A stretch of DNA of 64,000 nucleotides from NCBI GenBank assembly GCA_900708905.1, contig CAADRB010000050.1, forward strand, positions 688,599-752,598, written 5' to 3'. Below the pieces are notes generated by a model, which was not told the origin of the DNA, ran no database searches, and saw nothing but the letters and a program-made list of their open reading frames with translations. Source of the DNA: Hymenolepis diminuta (taxonomy: Eukaryota > Platyhelminthes > Cestoda > Cyclophyllidea > Hymenolepididae). Position numbers and translations under genes: made by a program. Each line of letters opens with the position of its first letter. The stretch's first letter is position 1. Of this stretch, positions 1-13,045 are shown in pieces.

Positions 1-840
1 GAAGTTAAAGGTAAAATGAATAGATGAGTAGGCCATAAATGTGACGAAATGTTGTTTTCGCTATACATAGAAATTTAATCATTACTAAACTCTCATTTTT
101 CCGTTGACAGATCAAATACGTATTTTGTACCTAACAGGCTTCAATGTATTCATTCATTAAAATTTTTACTGAATTTCAAGGTAACTATCTTACAAAATAA
201 TTAGAGCAATCATGATTGAGATTTCTCGAAAAGATGAAGTAATGGCCACTGCTTGGTATTTCCCAGTTAATATATTCATGCTACTTGTCCCCATCTTTCT
301 GATCTTAAGGCGTCTTGCTTCGCAGTGATGTTCAATAAAACTAAGAGGTTGAGCGAAATTTTCTTCTACAAGTGCCTATTTAATACACTAACACCAAATT
401 CGATCTCTTCCAGTTTGCCCTCTTCCTCGAATTACCTACTCCAAATTTAGGTGATAAGAACATTTAGTAACATCACAATCAAATCTCAGGAACGCAATTT
501 TATATAAAAACCGGTACCAGTGTCATGTTCAAAAAAATAAGTTGAACAAAATATATTGTTCATATACAATATCACTTTATTAACAACCTCAAATTTACAT
601 AAGCAGAAAAACTAGTCCCACGGGAGACTTAATCATTGAAGATGAAGTTAAATCTAAAAAACAAAATTCACATTCATTAAAGATAATTTTTCAGCGATAA
701 TTAAATAGGTACTTCTATCCACTATGGCACTATCATTAGTATGCTACCCGTACACAGTACCCATCGGCTTACACAATTTCTTCAGTGAAAATTAGTACCG
801 AAAAATACTGCGACAGAACGAGAGTTTCGTGATCTGACTC
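1..840. other. Gene-poor AT-rich flank; likely 3' end region of NUDT21 transcript
   Basis: No convincing coding region was found. On the minus strand an AATAAA hexamer (plus-strand TTTATT at 576-581) lies about 260 bp beyond the stop codon of the exon at 1081-841. It could be the polyadenylation signal of that transcript. The rest is AT-rich sequence without recognisable features. Confidence 0.4.
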
Positions 841-1081
841 CTACAAATCTTTTTTCCTTTTGTGCGCCTGTGACGTAGTAGATATAAGCAAGTCAAAATC
901 CGGGACCAACCGATAAATGGAATCAGCACAAATGATGTAATGATCAAGGGGAACATCAACCAAGTCAGAGGTCACGAAATCAATGATCATAGGTGCATAT
1001 CCATTAACAGAAACAACATATCCCACTCCTTGAAGTGGAATAGCAGAAGGCGAGATTCTCATAAGAGGTTCCATTATACAA
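841..1081 (-). CDS. Putative fourth, C-terminal exon of NUDT21 (or an unrelated small exon)
   Basis: This is an open exon of 80 codons on the minus strand. The preceding NUDT21 exon can end at AGTCG followed by a consensus donor, GTAAGACT. An acceptor ending in GCAG just above 1081 then joins CG to T, which restores an Arg codon and keeps the frame open to a TAG at 841. The added tail would read RCIMEPLMRISP at its start and end in a basic AHKRKKDL. I do not recognise the sequence. The animal protein normally ends a few residues after LLSR with FNFIYN, so this would be an extension. The acceptor has a poor pyrimidine tract, which weakens the call. In support, no AATAAA is seen on this strand between 1363 and this exon, while one lies beyond it. 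The alternative is that this is part of a separate downstream gene. Confidence 0.4.
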
Positions 1082-1362
1082 CTGCTTTACTCATCAACAC
1101 TTTTCTTTACCCACAACAACTAATATTGATCAAAAATAATGTTCACAGAAAATAAATTTTCTTGTCCATCTAAGTTAAGAATTTAACACGTTCCCTATGA
1201 TGGGTAATATTATTCTACATAAAAAATAAGATAATCATCAAACTGCCATTCCTCACTCTAAAGGGTAGTCATTGAGTAATATTTCAAGTAGCTCTATAGT
1301 AATTCATTTAGTTATGCCCCACGAAGTTAACCATTATCGAACAAGGCTCGACAAGATTAGTC

Positions 1363-2705
<1,343 letters not shown>

Positions 2706-5429
2706 TTCGAAAAATGGAAAATTTCAACAACCCGCTCTTTTATTAGTTCATAAAAATTATTTAAATTTTTAATGGACATGAAAATTAACAAAATTTTAAT
2801 TATAAGATATTGGATCTAATAATTTTTTTATAATTTCTTAAAATTATTAAGAAATTTTTTCAATCTAAGATTTTATTATGAAAAACTCTTCCTTCGTAGT
2901 AAATATTAACAGGTATTATATCTTAAAATATACCATTTGTAAATGCTTATTTGTTTGAATATATGCTGTTTAAGATTCTGTCATTTTTTTATAAAATCTA
3001 GTTCCGGAATCCCAAAATCTTAAAGATAACTCTTTGATTTATTCTTGGCATAGAAATTTAACAAAGATAAGTAATTCTTACATACACAATAATTGATTTG
3101 GGATTATTTTTTAACTTATTTCCACATTTTAATGCTTTTATCCACATCACGCGCGAATTAGAGCACGTATTTCGATGAAACTAACAAATTACTTTGTTAA
3201 TTTGGTTGTCTGCTTTTTGAAATAAATCTATGGTCATTTCCAAAGTTCTTTGTTAAGACTCTTTCCATATGAAGTTAGATATTAAAGTCGCTACTGAGGG
3301 GTTATAATTTTAATTGTCCAACTCCACAACCTCCGATAATTAACAGCCAGGTGTTTTTATTAAAGAAATACATTGCATTAATAGAAAACACTTCGAATTG
3401 TAGTTCCTCAAGTCGGATTCAAGCGCTACGCTTTATTCTAACGTAATGTATCTGTCGAATATTCCCAACTGATCTATTTTTAGGAACTTAAGCATTTTCA
3501 TTTACAGGCATGTTCATAGACAAACTGATAAACAACTGGAGATGACCAGAGATATCAACAATGCCTTTGTTTATTGTAGTCACTATGTCACGAGGTTCAA
3601 GGATTGCATTCAATGGAAAGTTCAATTGCATCACTCCTTACCGGAAACACATTCCAGAATTGAACAATTCAATCATGAGTTTAAATTGTACCTGTGAATA
3701 AATTCAGAAAACCAAAAGTATATCATATAATACCAGTTGTGAAGTGGACCCTCTATAAAACATTGATAGGTATGAAGTTTTGTCTCGTGCAACACCACAG
3801 TTAAAGATGGATTCAGTGGATATCATTATTGATACCTTATAGATTATTTTCATCTTTGTAATTAACTTATTTGCTATCCAATATTTGTATAGTCGCTTTA
3901 AGTCTCGTTTTTCACAAGGCATAACTTTGTCTGACCTCTAGCTCACACACTCTCTCTTTGCCATTAGTTCCCGTTTATTACTCATTCTGCAACTAGATTT
4001 TCGCCAAAATAGATCATAAACTTTTCATTTAACGTACTATTTTGAAGAAGGTAGTTTTCTGATAACTCCTAAAAAATTTGATAGACCAGACCAAAATCCG
4101 ATTGTCTGAATGCTACAGGTAAAAAATTCAAATTTCTTAGCGGAATGTCATAAGTAGAATTTATTGCATAGATATTTATATGCATCGGTGGGTGGATCAA
4201 ACCGCTAGGATCTGTATGATCAGCCAAGATTCCTGACTTGTAATTGTTGCCATATGATCGGTTGTCCAATCTTTATAAAATACTTGCTGTTACACGTTAT
4301 TATAGCTGCATATTCTTAAAGAATAATACTGATAGCTAAACAACGGATTATATTTCAATTGTCTACTTAAATCAAGGAACACAAAAGGAAAAAGAGTTAA
4401 TGATTATTCACAGAATTAAAATTAAATAATCTTTGAAGATTAATCTTGTTGACCCATAAAAATATTCTGTACACTGAAGATAAATGTTTACTTAATTGTA
4501 GATTACTAATAATCGATGCTTTGGAAGTTTAAAATTGGAGTTCCTTTCATTCTACTAAATGACATTTTGTTTGTAATTCAGTAAAGTCATTTATTGGCAT
4601 ATTTTCTGGCGTAATATTAGTACATTTGTCATTTTAGTCTATTTTAGTTATATATAAAATCGGCCAAATTCACGTATCACAGATATCAAATCTATAAGTT
4701 GCATTAGGCATTACTGTGTCTACTGATAAATTATTTTAGTTGCAGAAGAGTTGGTTAGTACACTGTATCACCTGATACCTCAAATATTTATCTTCCCTGG
4801 CAATCTTATTTGTACTTTAATAGGTTATTCTATTTCAATGAGATTTTACCGATTTAATTTGAACACCCAATTCCTATGCTAGTGCGTAAGTAGATAGTAT
4901 AAACAAATAGACCAGATTTGTGTTGAATTGATTTACTAGATCCACTTAATACTGTAGTCGGGGTTTAATAAACTCCCTTCTGTCTTGCTTTCTATTATCT
5001 GAACTCTTAACGCCACCCGTTTTATAGTTAGTTGTAAATGAAGGTCTCTTTTGGACGTTCAATCATTATTACCCACTGCAAAGTAAAAAAACATTAATAG
5101 GATTTTATTACGAGACAACATCTGAAAACCAGGAAGAGAAAAATTTCATTACCTACATACCGAAATTCTTTAACGATTGCTGGCAGGATAGAATCCTCAG
5201 TCCTGTGTGAATGCTGGAGCAATCAGCATTTACAAACTGTTATGCACTAATTAGCCTCCCACAATGGTCACAAGTCCCGGAAAACAACAATGGTAAGCCT
5301 TACTCCAAAATTTTACAATGCAACTGCCTTGAAAAATATGAAAATTTTATGAATGATCAAAAATAAATTATCACGTTAACTTTCCTTTGATTCATCCATT
5401 TTTATTCAAAATCACTCGGTAAAAGTTAC
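2706..5429. other. AT-rich intergenic stretch, nothing recognised
   Basis: This is upstream of NUDT21. Only short chance open frames occur (for example 3922-3704 and 4269-4069, minus), with no family motif or splice pattern. I see no RNA gene or repeat here. Confidence 0.4.
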
Positions 5430-6060
5430 TTATTCATACGTTTGAGCGTTGGATCCACCTTGGAGTACCGATCGGGCCGATGATTGAACTGGATCTCTGG
5501 AGTTTCGGAAGGTCATCACGGAGGGGGGGTGACATACATCGAGATAGATCTCTGTCGGGTCCGTTATCGATTCAGAAGATACGGCTGCGTACTGAGAACG
5601 GAGAGATTTGCGATGGTGCACCCTGATTTGAACAACAACACGAGGCTTTGTGCAGTAACTAAAAATTAACCATCTCTTCCATTGTTTCCTCCTCTCGTGA
5701 AATGAGAAGTTGCCCTTTCTTTCAGATAGCCAACAAGTTGCTCACCTTGACCATTGAGGTCGGGCCGAGAGTGTAAAAGGGAGATATTTAGACCACGACA
5801 AAAGTCCTCAAATAGGGAAGAAGAGAACTAGAAAATATTTCTGAGCACAATAACTTTTGGCACGCTCTTGGCAGAGGCTGTTGATGACGGTGTTCGCTGT
5901 GGCAGACTTCATAGGACCACTTTGAATAAGGATCAACCATGCTTTGATAGGAGATTCTTCGGATGGTTCCAGCAAGACAGGATTCAATGTGAGACCGAGG
6001 AACGTTAGTTTGAGAGCACATGAGATCCTAATGATAAGGAAGTTCGGCCCTGCCTGCATT
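5430..6060 (-). pseudogene. Decayed Ty3/gypsy-type integrase fragment
   Basis: Two overlapping minus-strand frames each carry part of an integrase core. One reads MVDPYSKW, the usual start of the central strand region. After a frameshift the other continues GPMKSATANTVINSL. Further on a frame carries RPDLNGQGEQLVGYLKE, which resembles the HPQSNGxAERFVxxLK segment around the third catalytic residue, and then VHHRKSLRSQYA. The catalytic Asp/Glu context is only partly kept, and several stops and frameshifts break it. It is a dead retrotransposon remnant, somewhat more GC-rich than its surroundings. No LTR was identified next to it. Confidence 0.6.
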
Positions 6061-6959
6061 TTGTCTAATCACTTTTGACACTGTTCTATATCCGTTAGAA
6101 ACAGGTTTAGCAAGACCAATTTCCTCGGATTACCAGCATTTATTATCCACCAGTGTCAAATAAGTACGGGTCTTGCTTGAATGCGGTTACACGGACTAAG
6201 AAATTTTGGAGACTTGGTCTCGGTGAAAGATTTAGGAAGTCTAGGGGTGGCAAAAGTACAGCAACCTTCCTTGTGTTCCATTAGACCTCATTTCAAGGAG
6301 ACAGGATGTCGGGACTAATTGTTGCTTGGGCACGGTAGGCGCGAAGACAAGTGGTGCTGGAACGATTTTGGACATGAAAGATTTTATAGAGCAAGTGAGA
6401 TTCGTTTTTTTACATTATCTCTGACTGATGGGTGCAACTTCATGTCATTATCTTGGAAGAGTTAGGAGAAACAGTGGTTATAGATGTTTTAAAAACATCA
6501 GGAGACATTTTGACTCAATTTTTACACAAAGAACATTTATTTCAGCGGATAAGCTCTCAAACATTTCGTAAATAATGGAGCAATCAACTGTTTGTTAGGA
6601 AATCGACAACTTTTTTGCTTTCAGTATTGTAACTTCGTCAGAGATGATAAATAATATGTAGTAGACACTTGCTACAGCCTAATTACCTTCTCAAAATGGA
6701 TACAAATCCCACAGCATGGCAGCGACCATGTAGTTTAGCGCATTTAAATAAAAAAGAAATTTTATAAATAATTAGCGAGAAGTTGTTAATTTAATTTTTC
6801 CTGGACAAAAATTAATCATTTTATCTAACAAGAAGGTAAGGAAGTAAGAGCTGACCTAGCTAACTACGGAAACGTTTTCCTTCTCGACTCGGAGAAGAAA
6901 TACTTGTATCGATAGTTTGCGAACGGTCTAAGTTAAGTGTAATTTAACGATTATCATAT

Positions 6960-7360
6960 GCGCAGCATGGATTTAGCGCTGGGATGTCCACGGGACAAGC
7001 GATCCCTACCGTAAGAAGGGTAATTTATGAAGGCTAACGATCAGCATTGTGGAACAGTACTTTGTTATCTTTAACAACGTCTAGATGTTCTAAAAGCTGC
7101 ATGAAGAACACAAGTGAAGTGTTTTCTATGAAGAGAGACATTGGACAATAATTCACAGGGGGTCCTGTGCTCTTTAACATAGCATTCCAACTTACGTTAG
7201 AGGAAGTCTATGCAATCTGTGAGGAACGAAAAGTCAGACTCTTAAGTTCTGTTGGATGCAGACGACTGTGCCTTACTGCTAGTTCCATTGAGCATGCTGA
7301 AAAACGTCTGGAGAGATGCAAATTAATGCTAGATAAATATTTCATGGAGATGGCGTGAAA
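6960..7360 (+). pseudogene. Decayed non-LTR (LINE-like) reverse transcriptase fragment
   Basis: In the plus strand a frame beginning near 6965 reads QHGFSAGMSTGQAI, matching the QHGFRxGRST motif of non-LTR reverse transcriptases. After a stop and a degraded stretch, 7160-7355 reads GPVLFNIAFQLTLEEVYAIC, like the QGxPLSPxLFNIA motif. It continues with CRRLCLTASSIEHAEKRLE at the place where the catalytic FADD would be. The two catalytic aspartates are lost. It is clearly inactive, and the copy is 5' and 3' incomplete. The clade is not resolved. Confidence 0.65.
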
Positions 7361-9518
7361 AAAGCAGTCTGAATGTACGTAGATTCAGATCTGAAACAGT
7401 CATATCTTCAGTCCGATGAACACAGAATTTATTGAGTGAGTTCATATACATATTTTTGTTTTCCTGCGAAAAATGAAGGCCTAGCTGATGATGCTATGAG
7501 ACTCAATATCATGAAGGCCAAAAGACGACTGATGATTCTCGGGTCAGTTCTAAGATCGAAGGTACTTTCGATTAAAATTTGATCAAAACTGTTTAAAATG
7601 ATTTGTCTACTATTGTGTATCACGAGTTGGATAATAACAAATTAAAGATTGTTCGGAACACAGATCGGCGTACAGCACAGTAAAGGCAACACAATCACTA
7701 AATATTTGTTGAATTCTCAGTTACTTAAATGGGAAAAATATTAAGTTTCTCAAACAAAGAGCTGGTAGCGGATGTAGCCCAATGCGGGTGTGAAGCAGGT
7801 ACTCGATGAGAAAGAGAGCGGGGTTTGAATACAGCATCCAAATAAGAAATCTATTCCTTATCTACTAGAACACCAACCACAAATAAGAGGTTTAAGAAAA
7901 AGGGAAATTCCATGGACGATCGGTGTCATCGACCCCCTGTAAATGCATACGAGATGAGAAGACATCAGCGAACAGATCATCAGTGAAACACAGACATTCC
8001 ACAAACTGACAGGATTTCTTTCCCAGTGGATAGTTGTTACTTGTGCTCTGTGAAAAGAGGGTGGTTACAAAATCATTTGAAAACATGTCACCCAAAATTT
8101 CAATATGGCCATGATGAATAAATTAAAACATTATACAAGGGAATTAAATTCAAACAATCTGTCAATTTCAAAGTCCAAATGCAGCAAGTCTTTGATTCTC
8201 GACTTATCTCAACAACTTTCTGACATTGTTTAAATTGCTTCTATCACCACTCATCTTTAGACGCTCTACATGATTGAAAATTTAGTTTTTGTGCTTTGTC
8301 GTGGGTAATAATAATAATAATAAGGGATGAAATTTGAGTAGAAATTGATAATAAAGAGTTCTATTTTTATTTCTTTTCAGAATCATTTTCAACTTTTTAT
8401 AAAAAGTTCAGTTCACTATGCCATTTAAAATGTTCTAAAGTTTAAATTTTATGATTTAATTCTCGTTTTTTTGGGGTGAATTCACGTCCACCATCTCTTC
8501 GATCAGTTGACTTAATTGATTGGTCGGCCACGTTACAACGATAAATTTGTCCACTTAGATAAGGGAGGCAAATGACTCTAGCAGTGATGTTTTTAAAGTG
8601 ATTGGGCTCACTAGAATTTACCGATTCATGTACTAGACCTTCCAAGTGGAATGAAACAGATCAGTCTTCCCGAAGATATCTGGTAACAAGCTGGTGATGA
8701 TAATTAGTCCTGTTAACGACTGAACTCGGCAACATTAATCCTTATCATGTACCATTAGGATAAATAAGTAGCCAAATTTTTGATTTCGTAATTTACCTAT
8801 TATGTAAGCTATGCCCTTCTGCTTATCACTAATCTTCACTGCAATAACAGAATTGAAAGAGGGGAGAGAAAGAATGAGCAAGGTCGTCAGTAGAAGTTCT
8901 GGAATAGAGAGCAAGAGAATAACCCAGAATGAATGTAAAGTAGAACTGGAGTGTTAAGGCGGAAGCGCAGTCGATGTGATTAACTACTAAGAAAAAGGTT
9001 AGAAAGAGGTGTGTTCTTGGAAAGAGATAAACAACAGGAGGGATTTGAGGACACGGTAAATGCGAATGAACGACCAGACTGCGAAGTCAGTTGATCGCAA
9101 AATCCTCATTTGGATTTCATTGTTGTTCGCTATAGATTTTGAATTGTACTTTGGATTATAAAATACGTTTTAGAGTTCTTAGATGGAAATTCTCTTTAAC
9201 CCAGGTTATAGCTCACTCATCAGAATCAATGTATTAGTTGTCCTTTTTCCGCAATAGACAAGCGTCGACGACTTATTAATTTAAATAAAATTCAAAAATT
9301 TTTCAATTAATCGAGTTATAAATCAAGACAGATTATTGAATTAAAATAAAATTATTTCCCTGATAGCCATTTTCACTAATTACCACGCTCAAATACAACC
9401 GGGAGGGATTATTAAAATTCCTTCTTAAGGGATTAACTGGAATTATTGGCAGGTCTTCTGCTAATGAGAGAATTTTAGTGAGAGCTTGTGTTGTTAGGAC
9501 ACCGTCTCTACGACTGAC
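7361..9518. other. Gene-poor stretch with purine-rich patch
   Basis: No supported gene. A purine-rich, slightly GC-richer patch lies at about 8850-9080, and a short B-box-like tract (GGTTTGAATAC) at about 7816. Short open frames at 8095-7892 and 8645-8442 (minus) have no recognisable motif. Confidence 0.3.
8304..8323. repeat. (TAA)n microsatellite
   Basis: A short perfect run of the trinucleotide TAA/ATA, about six to seven units. Confidence 0.9.
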
Positions 9519-9579
9519 TATAAAATCTCATGAACTCTGACGAAGTTGCGAAATCATCACCCTAGCTATGAGGGTAAGT
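9519..9579 (+). promoter_or_regulatory. Orphan P-family-like promoter and micro-exon (TATA + ATGAGG|GTAAGT)
   Basis: TATAAAAT at 9519-9526 is followed 49 bp downstream by ATGAGG and a perfect GTAAGT donor (9574-9579). This is the layout of P1-P3. An acceptor AAATAG 48 nt further on would give an exon reading MRFLFQL and then a TAA, with another TAA nine codons later, and no last exon with the family tail was found before P1. It is therefore either a decayed gene copy or a chance match. No ACCAAT box is seen upstream. Confidence 0.3.
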
Positions 9580-10747
9580 TGTGAGTTCGTTTGTCAATGT
9601 ATTTTATTTTGCTGGAAATAGTTTCTATTTCAACTATAAATGGGTGCGATATTTAAGCTGCCATAATTGCTGCCATGTTATAATTGCTCCGATTATAACA
9701 AAGCCATCGAGCTCTGAGGACTAATTACCATGACTGCAAAAATATTAAAATATCTGTTTATTTTATTTAAGCAGTGAAAAGAAGGCATATATCTCTTTCC
9801 CAATTATCAAACATTTAAATATTTCAAACTGATTCAAAGTAGCCTAAACAATTGCTATTTTAAGCCCCTGTATGCAACAAAAACTAACATTTAATAGTAT
9901 TTACTTCATTTTAAATTCACGGAACACAGAATAAATGAAGAGTTTCTGCTATTAAAATATTAGTTTTTAAGCTGGAAAAGTTTTCTCTAATAGTAAGTAA
10001 ATCTCTTTCCTCCAGTTCGCCTTTATCAACCCCTTTTAATATAATATACTCACTTAATGAGATATTTTTGTTTCGTGTGCTTATTTAATAATAACAAGTA
10101 CGCTAACTTAGAATTGATTCCAGTTGAAGATTTACCAGGGTAACAGTTCACAAACAGCAACTTTACGTGGATTTAACTATGCTCCTAACTGTAAACATTA
10201 AGCTTATTCGATAAAATTTTGATCCTCAAGATGTGTTTGCTGATAACGTAAATGTATAACTTCCAATATAACGTTACTGGAGGAAGGAGGAAGTGAAGCA
10301 TGATGCTTGTGATTCTAAAAGATATTATGAATATTTTTACTTTCCTATGATCTTGCTGAATTATTTTGATCGACTAAGGTGCATATTTGAGGACTATTGA
10401 GGTTGATATCAATAAATACTGTTTCTTTTCAAAGTGATTTGCAGTTAGGTTTTAGTCTGTATCCATGTATTCTCTAACCATTTCCCAACATATAACCAAT
10501 ACTATAAGAAAGCGTTCATTAAGAGTTGCACCAATTTGCAAGATTGAGCATTAACACCTTTCCCTTCTTCATCGCTTTAATAGAGATCTTTCTACTCCTT
10601 CTTACACTTTAGGGAAACCACTTATCAACGATACAGTTAGAAATTTAGATCTTACTTTTCGGGATTTTCTATTTCATTGATACTTTATATAAATAAGGAG
10701 GCTAAGTCCTTTACATACTGCAAGTGTTATTTCTAGGAGTTAGACCG
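9580..10747. other. AT-rich spacer upstream of P1
   Basis: No gene or repeat recognised. Confidence 0.35.
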
Positions 10748-10854
10748 GAAGCAATTATCTCCATAACTGAGGATCAGCAGCTCCACTTAAGTTTAAGTTT
10801 CTCCCTATAAAAGGCCCTAGATATCAGCACAAGTTTTAATATTCCATCTCCAAA
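10748..10854 (+). promoter_or_regulatory. P1 core promoter
   Basis: TATAAAAGG lies at 10806-10814, 49 bp before the start codon. A CCAAT-like GAAGCAAT lies at 10748-10755, 58 bp upstream of the TATA box. The leader between TATA and ATG is short and has no upstream ATG. Confidence 0.6.
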
Positions 10855-11486
10855 ATGACCGTAAGTTAAATCCCTCTAAGCAAAGTTGCTATGCTATTTT
10901 CCCCACTATTAGTCTTGCAAATGTTTAGTTTTTATTTTTATATTCATTTCAGTTAAAACTTATTAACAATTACCTTCAAATTTTTAGAATTTCAGACTCT
11001 TCCTTCTCCTCGGTCTTGTTTGTACAGCCTTGGCACATTATAGAGGTGAAAATAAATTATTACAAAAGTTTATAGAATTTAAATTTCATTTACAGATTCT
11101 ATTCGAATTTTGTAATAATTATAGATTTAAAGCAATATAATCGATTCATTACTTTAAAGGCCAGTTAGAACCTGTTTGAATCTTTGATTCCAGATCACCA
11201 CGATGAAGACGATTATGATGAATTCCTTGACGACAGTATCTATGACGATGACTACTTTTACGATGCCGAACTCCCAAAATTTCACGCTAGGTCAAAAGTT
11301 CATGAAAAAGATATAATGGAGGGAACAAATGATGAAACGCCCTTCAGAAAGACCAAGGACATTATTGAGGACCCCGACAAGGGTATCATGACTTTAGAAG
11401 AGCGACAGCCTGTGAAGAGAAACAAGAATAGGATGAAGGATCCCAAATATCGTAAAGGTTTACAAGAACTTGCGGGACTTATGTAA
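10855..11486 (+). CDS. P1: small secreted acidic protein, family with conserved C-terminal tail
   Basis: Three coding exons: 10855-10860 (ATGACC only), 10988-11045 (58 nt) and 11194-11486, joined by introns of 127 and 148 nt. The spliced frame is open for 118 codons. Residues 1-18 form a classic signal peptide, MTNFRLFLLLGLVCTALA, with likely cleavage before HYR. The mature protein starts with a very acidic stretch (DHHDEDDYDEF, DDSIYDDDYFYD), then a mixed charged region, and ends KDPKYRKGLQELAGLM at the stop. There are no membrane segments and no cysteine in the mature part. AATAAA is at 11541-11546. The function is unknown. It is closest to P3 in its signal peptide (LGLVCTALA against FGLVYATFA) and shares exon phases and tail with P2, P3 and P6. 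I infer it is exported and strongly transcribed in some tissue because of its TATA-driven, compact gene. Confidence 0.8.
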
Positions 11487-11546
11487 TTCAACCCCCAGAA
11501 TGTACTAATTTTCGACCACTTTGGGTGATTTGAATTGACAAATAAA

Positions 11547-12950
11547 AATATGACTTAAATTCGAGCGACTCGTATATTTTTGTCTTTGTTTTAATTTGAG
11601 TGTTATTGAAATTAAAATTGAAGCAACTTAGCTTATTAAAATGCAAGCGACTTCATTAGAAAGAGACTTTAAAAACATATTTGAGAGACCAAAATAAATA
11701 TATTTAGTCGGAGATCTGTTATTTTCAAGTCTAAATTAATGGAATATCTAGCTCAAGAAGAATATTTAAATAAAACAGTGAATACTGTATAATAGAGTGA
11801 ATTTATCTATAGACATCGTTAATGGTTAAATACTAGTGTCACTGAATTCAAAGCTACAGAGAGTTAGAAGAAAATAAAAGATAGTTCTTTAATTAGATTT
11901 AGCAGAGAGAGAGAGAGAGAGAGAAAGGGAGGTCTACAAAGGTAGAAGGTAGTAGGAACTGCAGATAGAAAGGAGTTGGCTGGAGGACCGTAGGAGTTGG
12001 GGGGAAGAGAGCCGATTAGATGTGAAGTAGAAGTAGAGGACATCAGACTCGGGTCAGAGGCTAGTCACACCTTTATAAATATAGATAAGGAGTCGGAAAA
12101 CGGTTAAAACAATTAATAAACAGTGTGAGAATCCAGCTAGTAAGGGAGGGGTAAACTCATGGTAATTCAAGATTTGAAAGGAGTCAGACGTGTTAATTGA
12201 AGATCATTTGAGTCTCCAGAGCATGTGCCGATTTAAGATTCTGTCGATTGACGATTCCGACAATCGCTAAGCTGCCTAAAAACAAACTCAGATATCCTAG
12301 AAACAGTCAATTATAAACAACTCATTTAATTATAATAGGAAAATATTTCTTAATTAAGTATTTCAAATGAATATACTTTTATATATTTGCCCTGAATATC
12401 AATAAGCGTCAAATGATACAAACTCAGATATTTGGATTTTTAAAGCCACGGCGTCGCAAAAACTCTTACGAAACTAAATCACGGGATTGCATGTGAATAA
12501 GGGAAACAGGATACGAGTTCATTCATGTGGAAAACTGGAAATGGGTCAAAAGGACGCAGGTAATGAAGTCATGGGATCAAAAGTCTTTATTCGAATTCAT
12601 TAAGTAGTTGGTTATCCATATTCACATATGTTCAAACTCCATGAATTGGCTCCCAGGTTCATGAATAAGATTATTTCTAATGCCTATTGATCATTTTATT
12701 TACTTCCGCGTAAGGTGATGCCACCTCAATTTATTTTGTCTGGAGCATCTGAATGCTGAATTTACTTTATTATATTTTAAAATGAAAAATCGTTTCGTTA
12801 TTAACTAGATATTTATAATAAACTGATCTTAAACGTTAACTTAATAAATTGAGCTAAGGCTGCTTTATTAGAAGTGAACTTTAAAAGTACGATTTTTCAG
12901 CCTAACAATAAGCGAATGCTCAGTTAGTGGTCATTTGTGCTTGAACTCTA
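11547..12950. other. Spacer between P1 and P2, purine-rich in part
   Basis: AT-rich spacer with a purine-rich block at about 11900-12130 that begins with a GA microsatellite. No coding region was recognised. Confidence 0.35.
11903..11926. repeat. (GA)n microsatellite
   Basis: A run of about ten AG/GA units leading into a purine-rich tract. Confidence 0.85.
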
Positions 12951-13045
12951 GAACCAATCAGAGAATTCCCTCAGCGGATCAATTCGTAAATTCTGAACAC
13001 TATAAAATAAATGAAAAATTTAACTTTCAAATTATTTGCCTTAGA
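12951..13045 (+). promoter_or_regulatory. P2 core promoter
   Basis: GAACCAAT is at 12951-12958 and TATAAAAT at 13001-13008, 45 bp before the ATG at 13046. The same 8-mer GAACCAAT stands upstream of the P3 TATA box. Confidence 0.6.
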
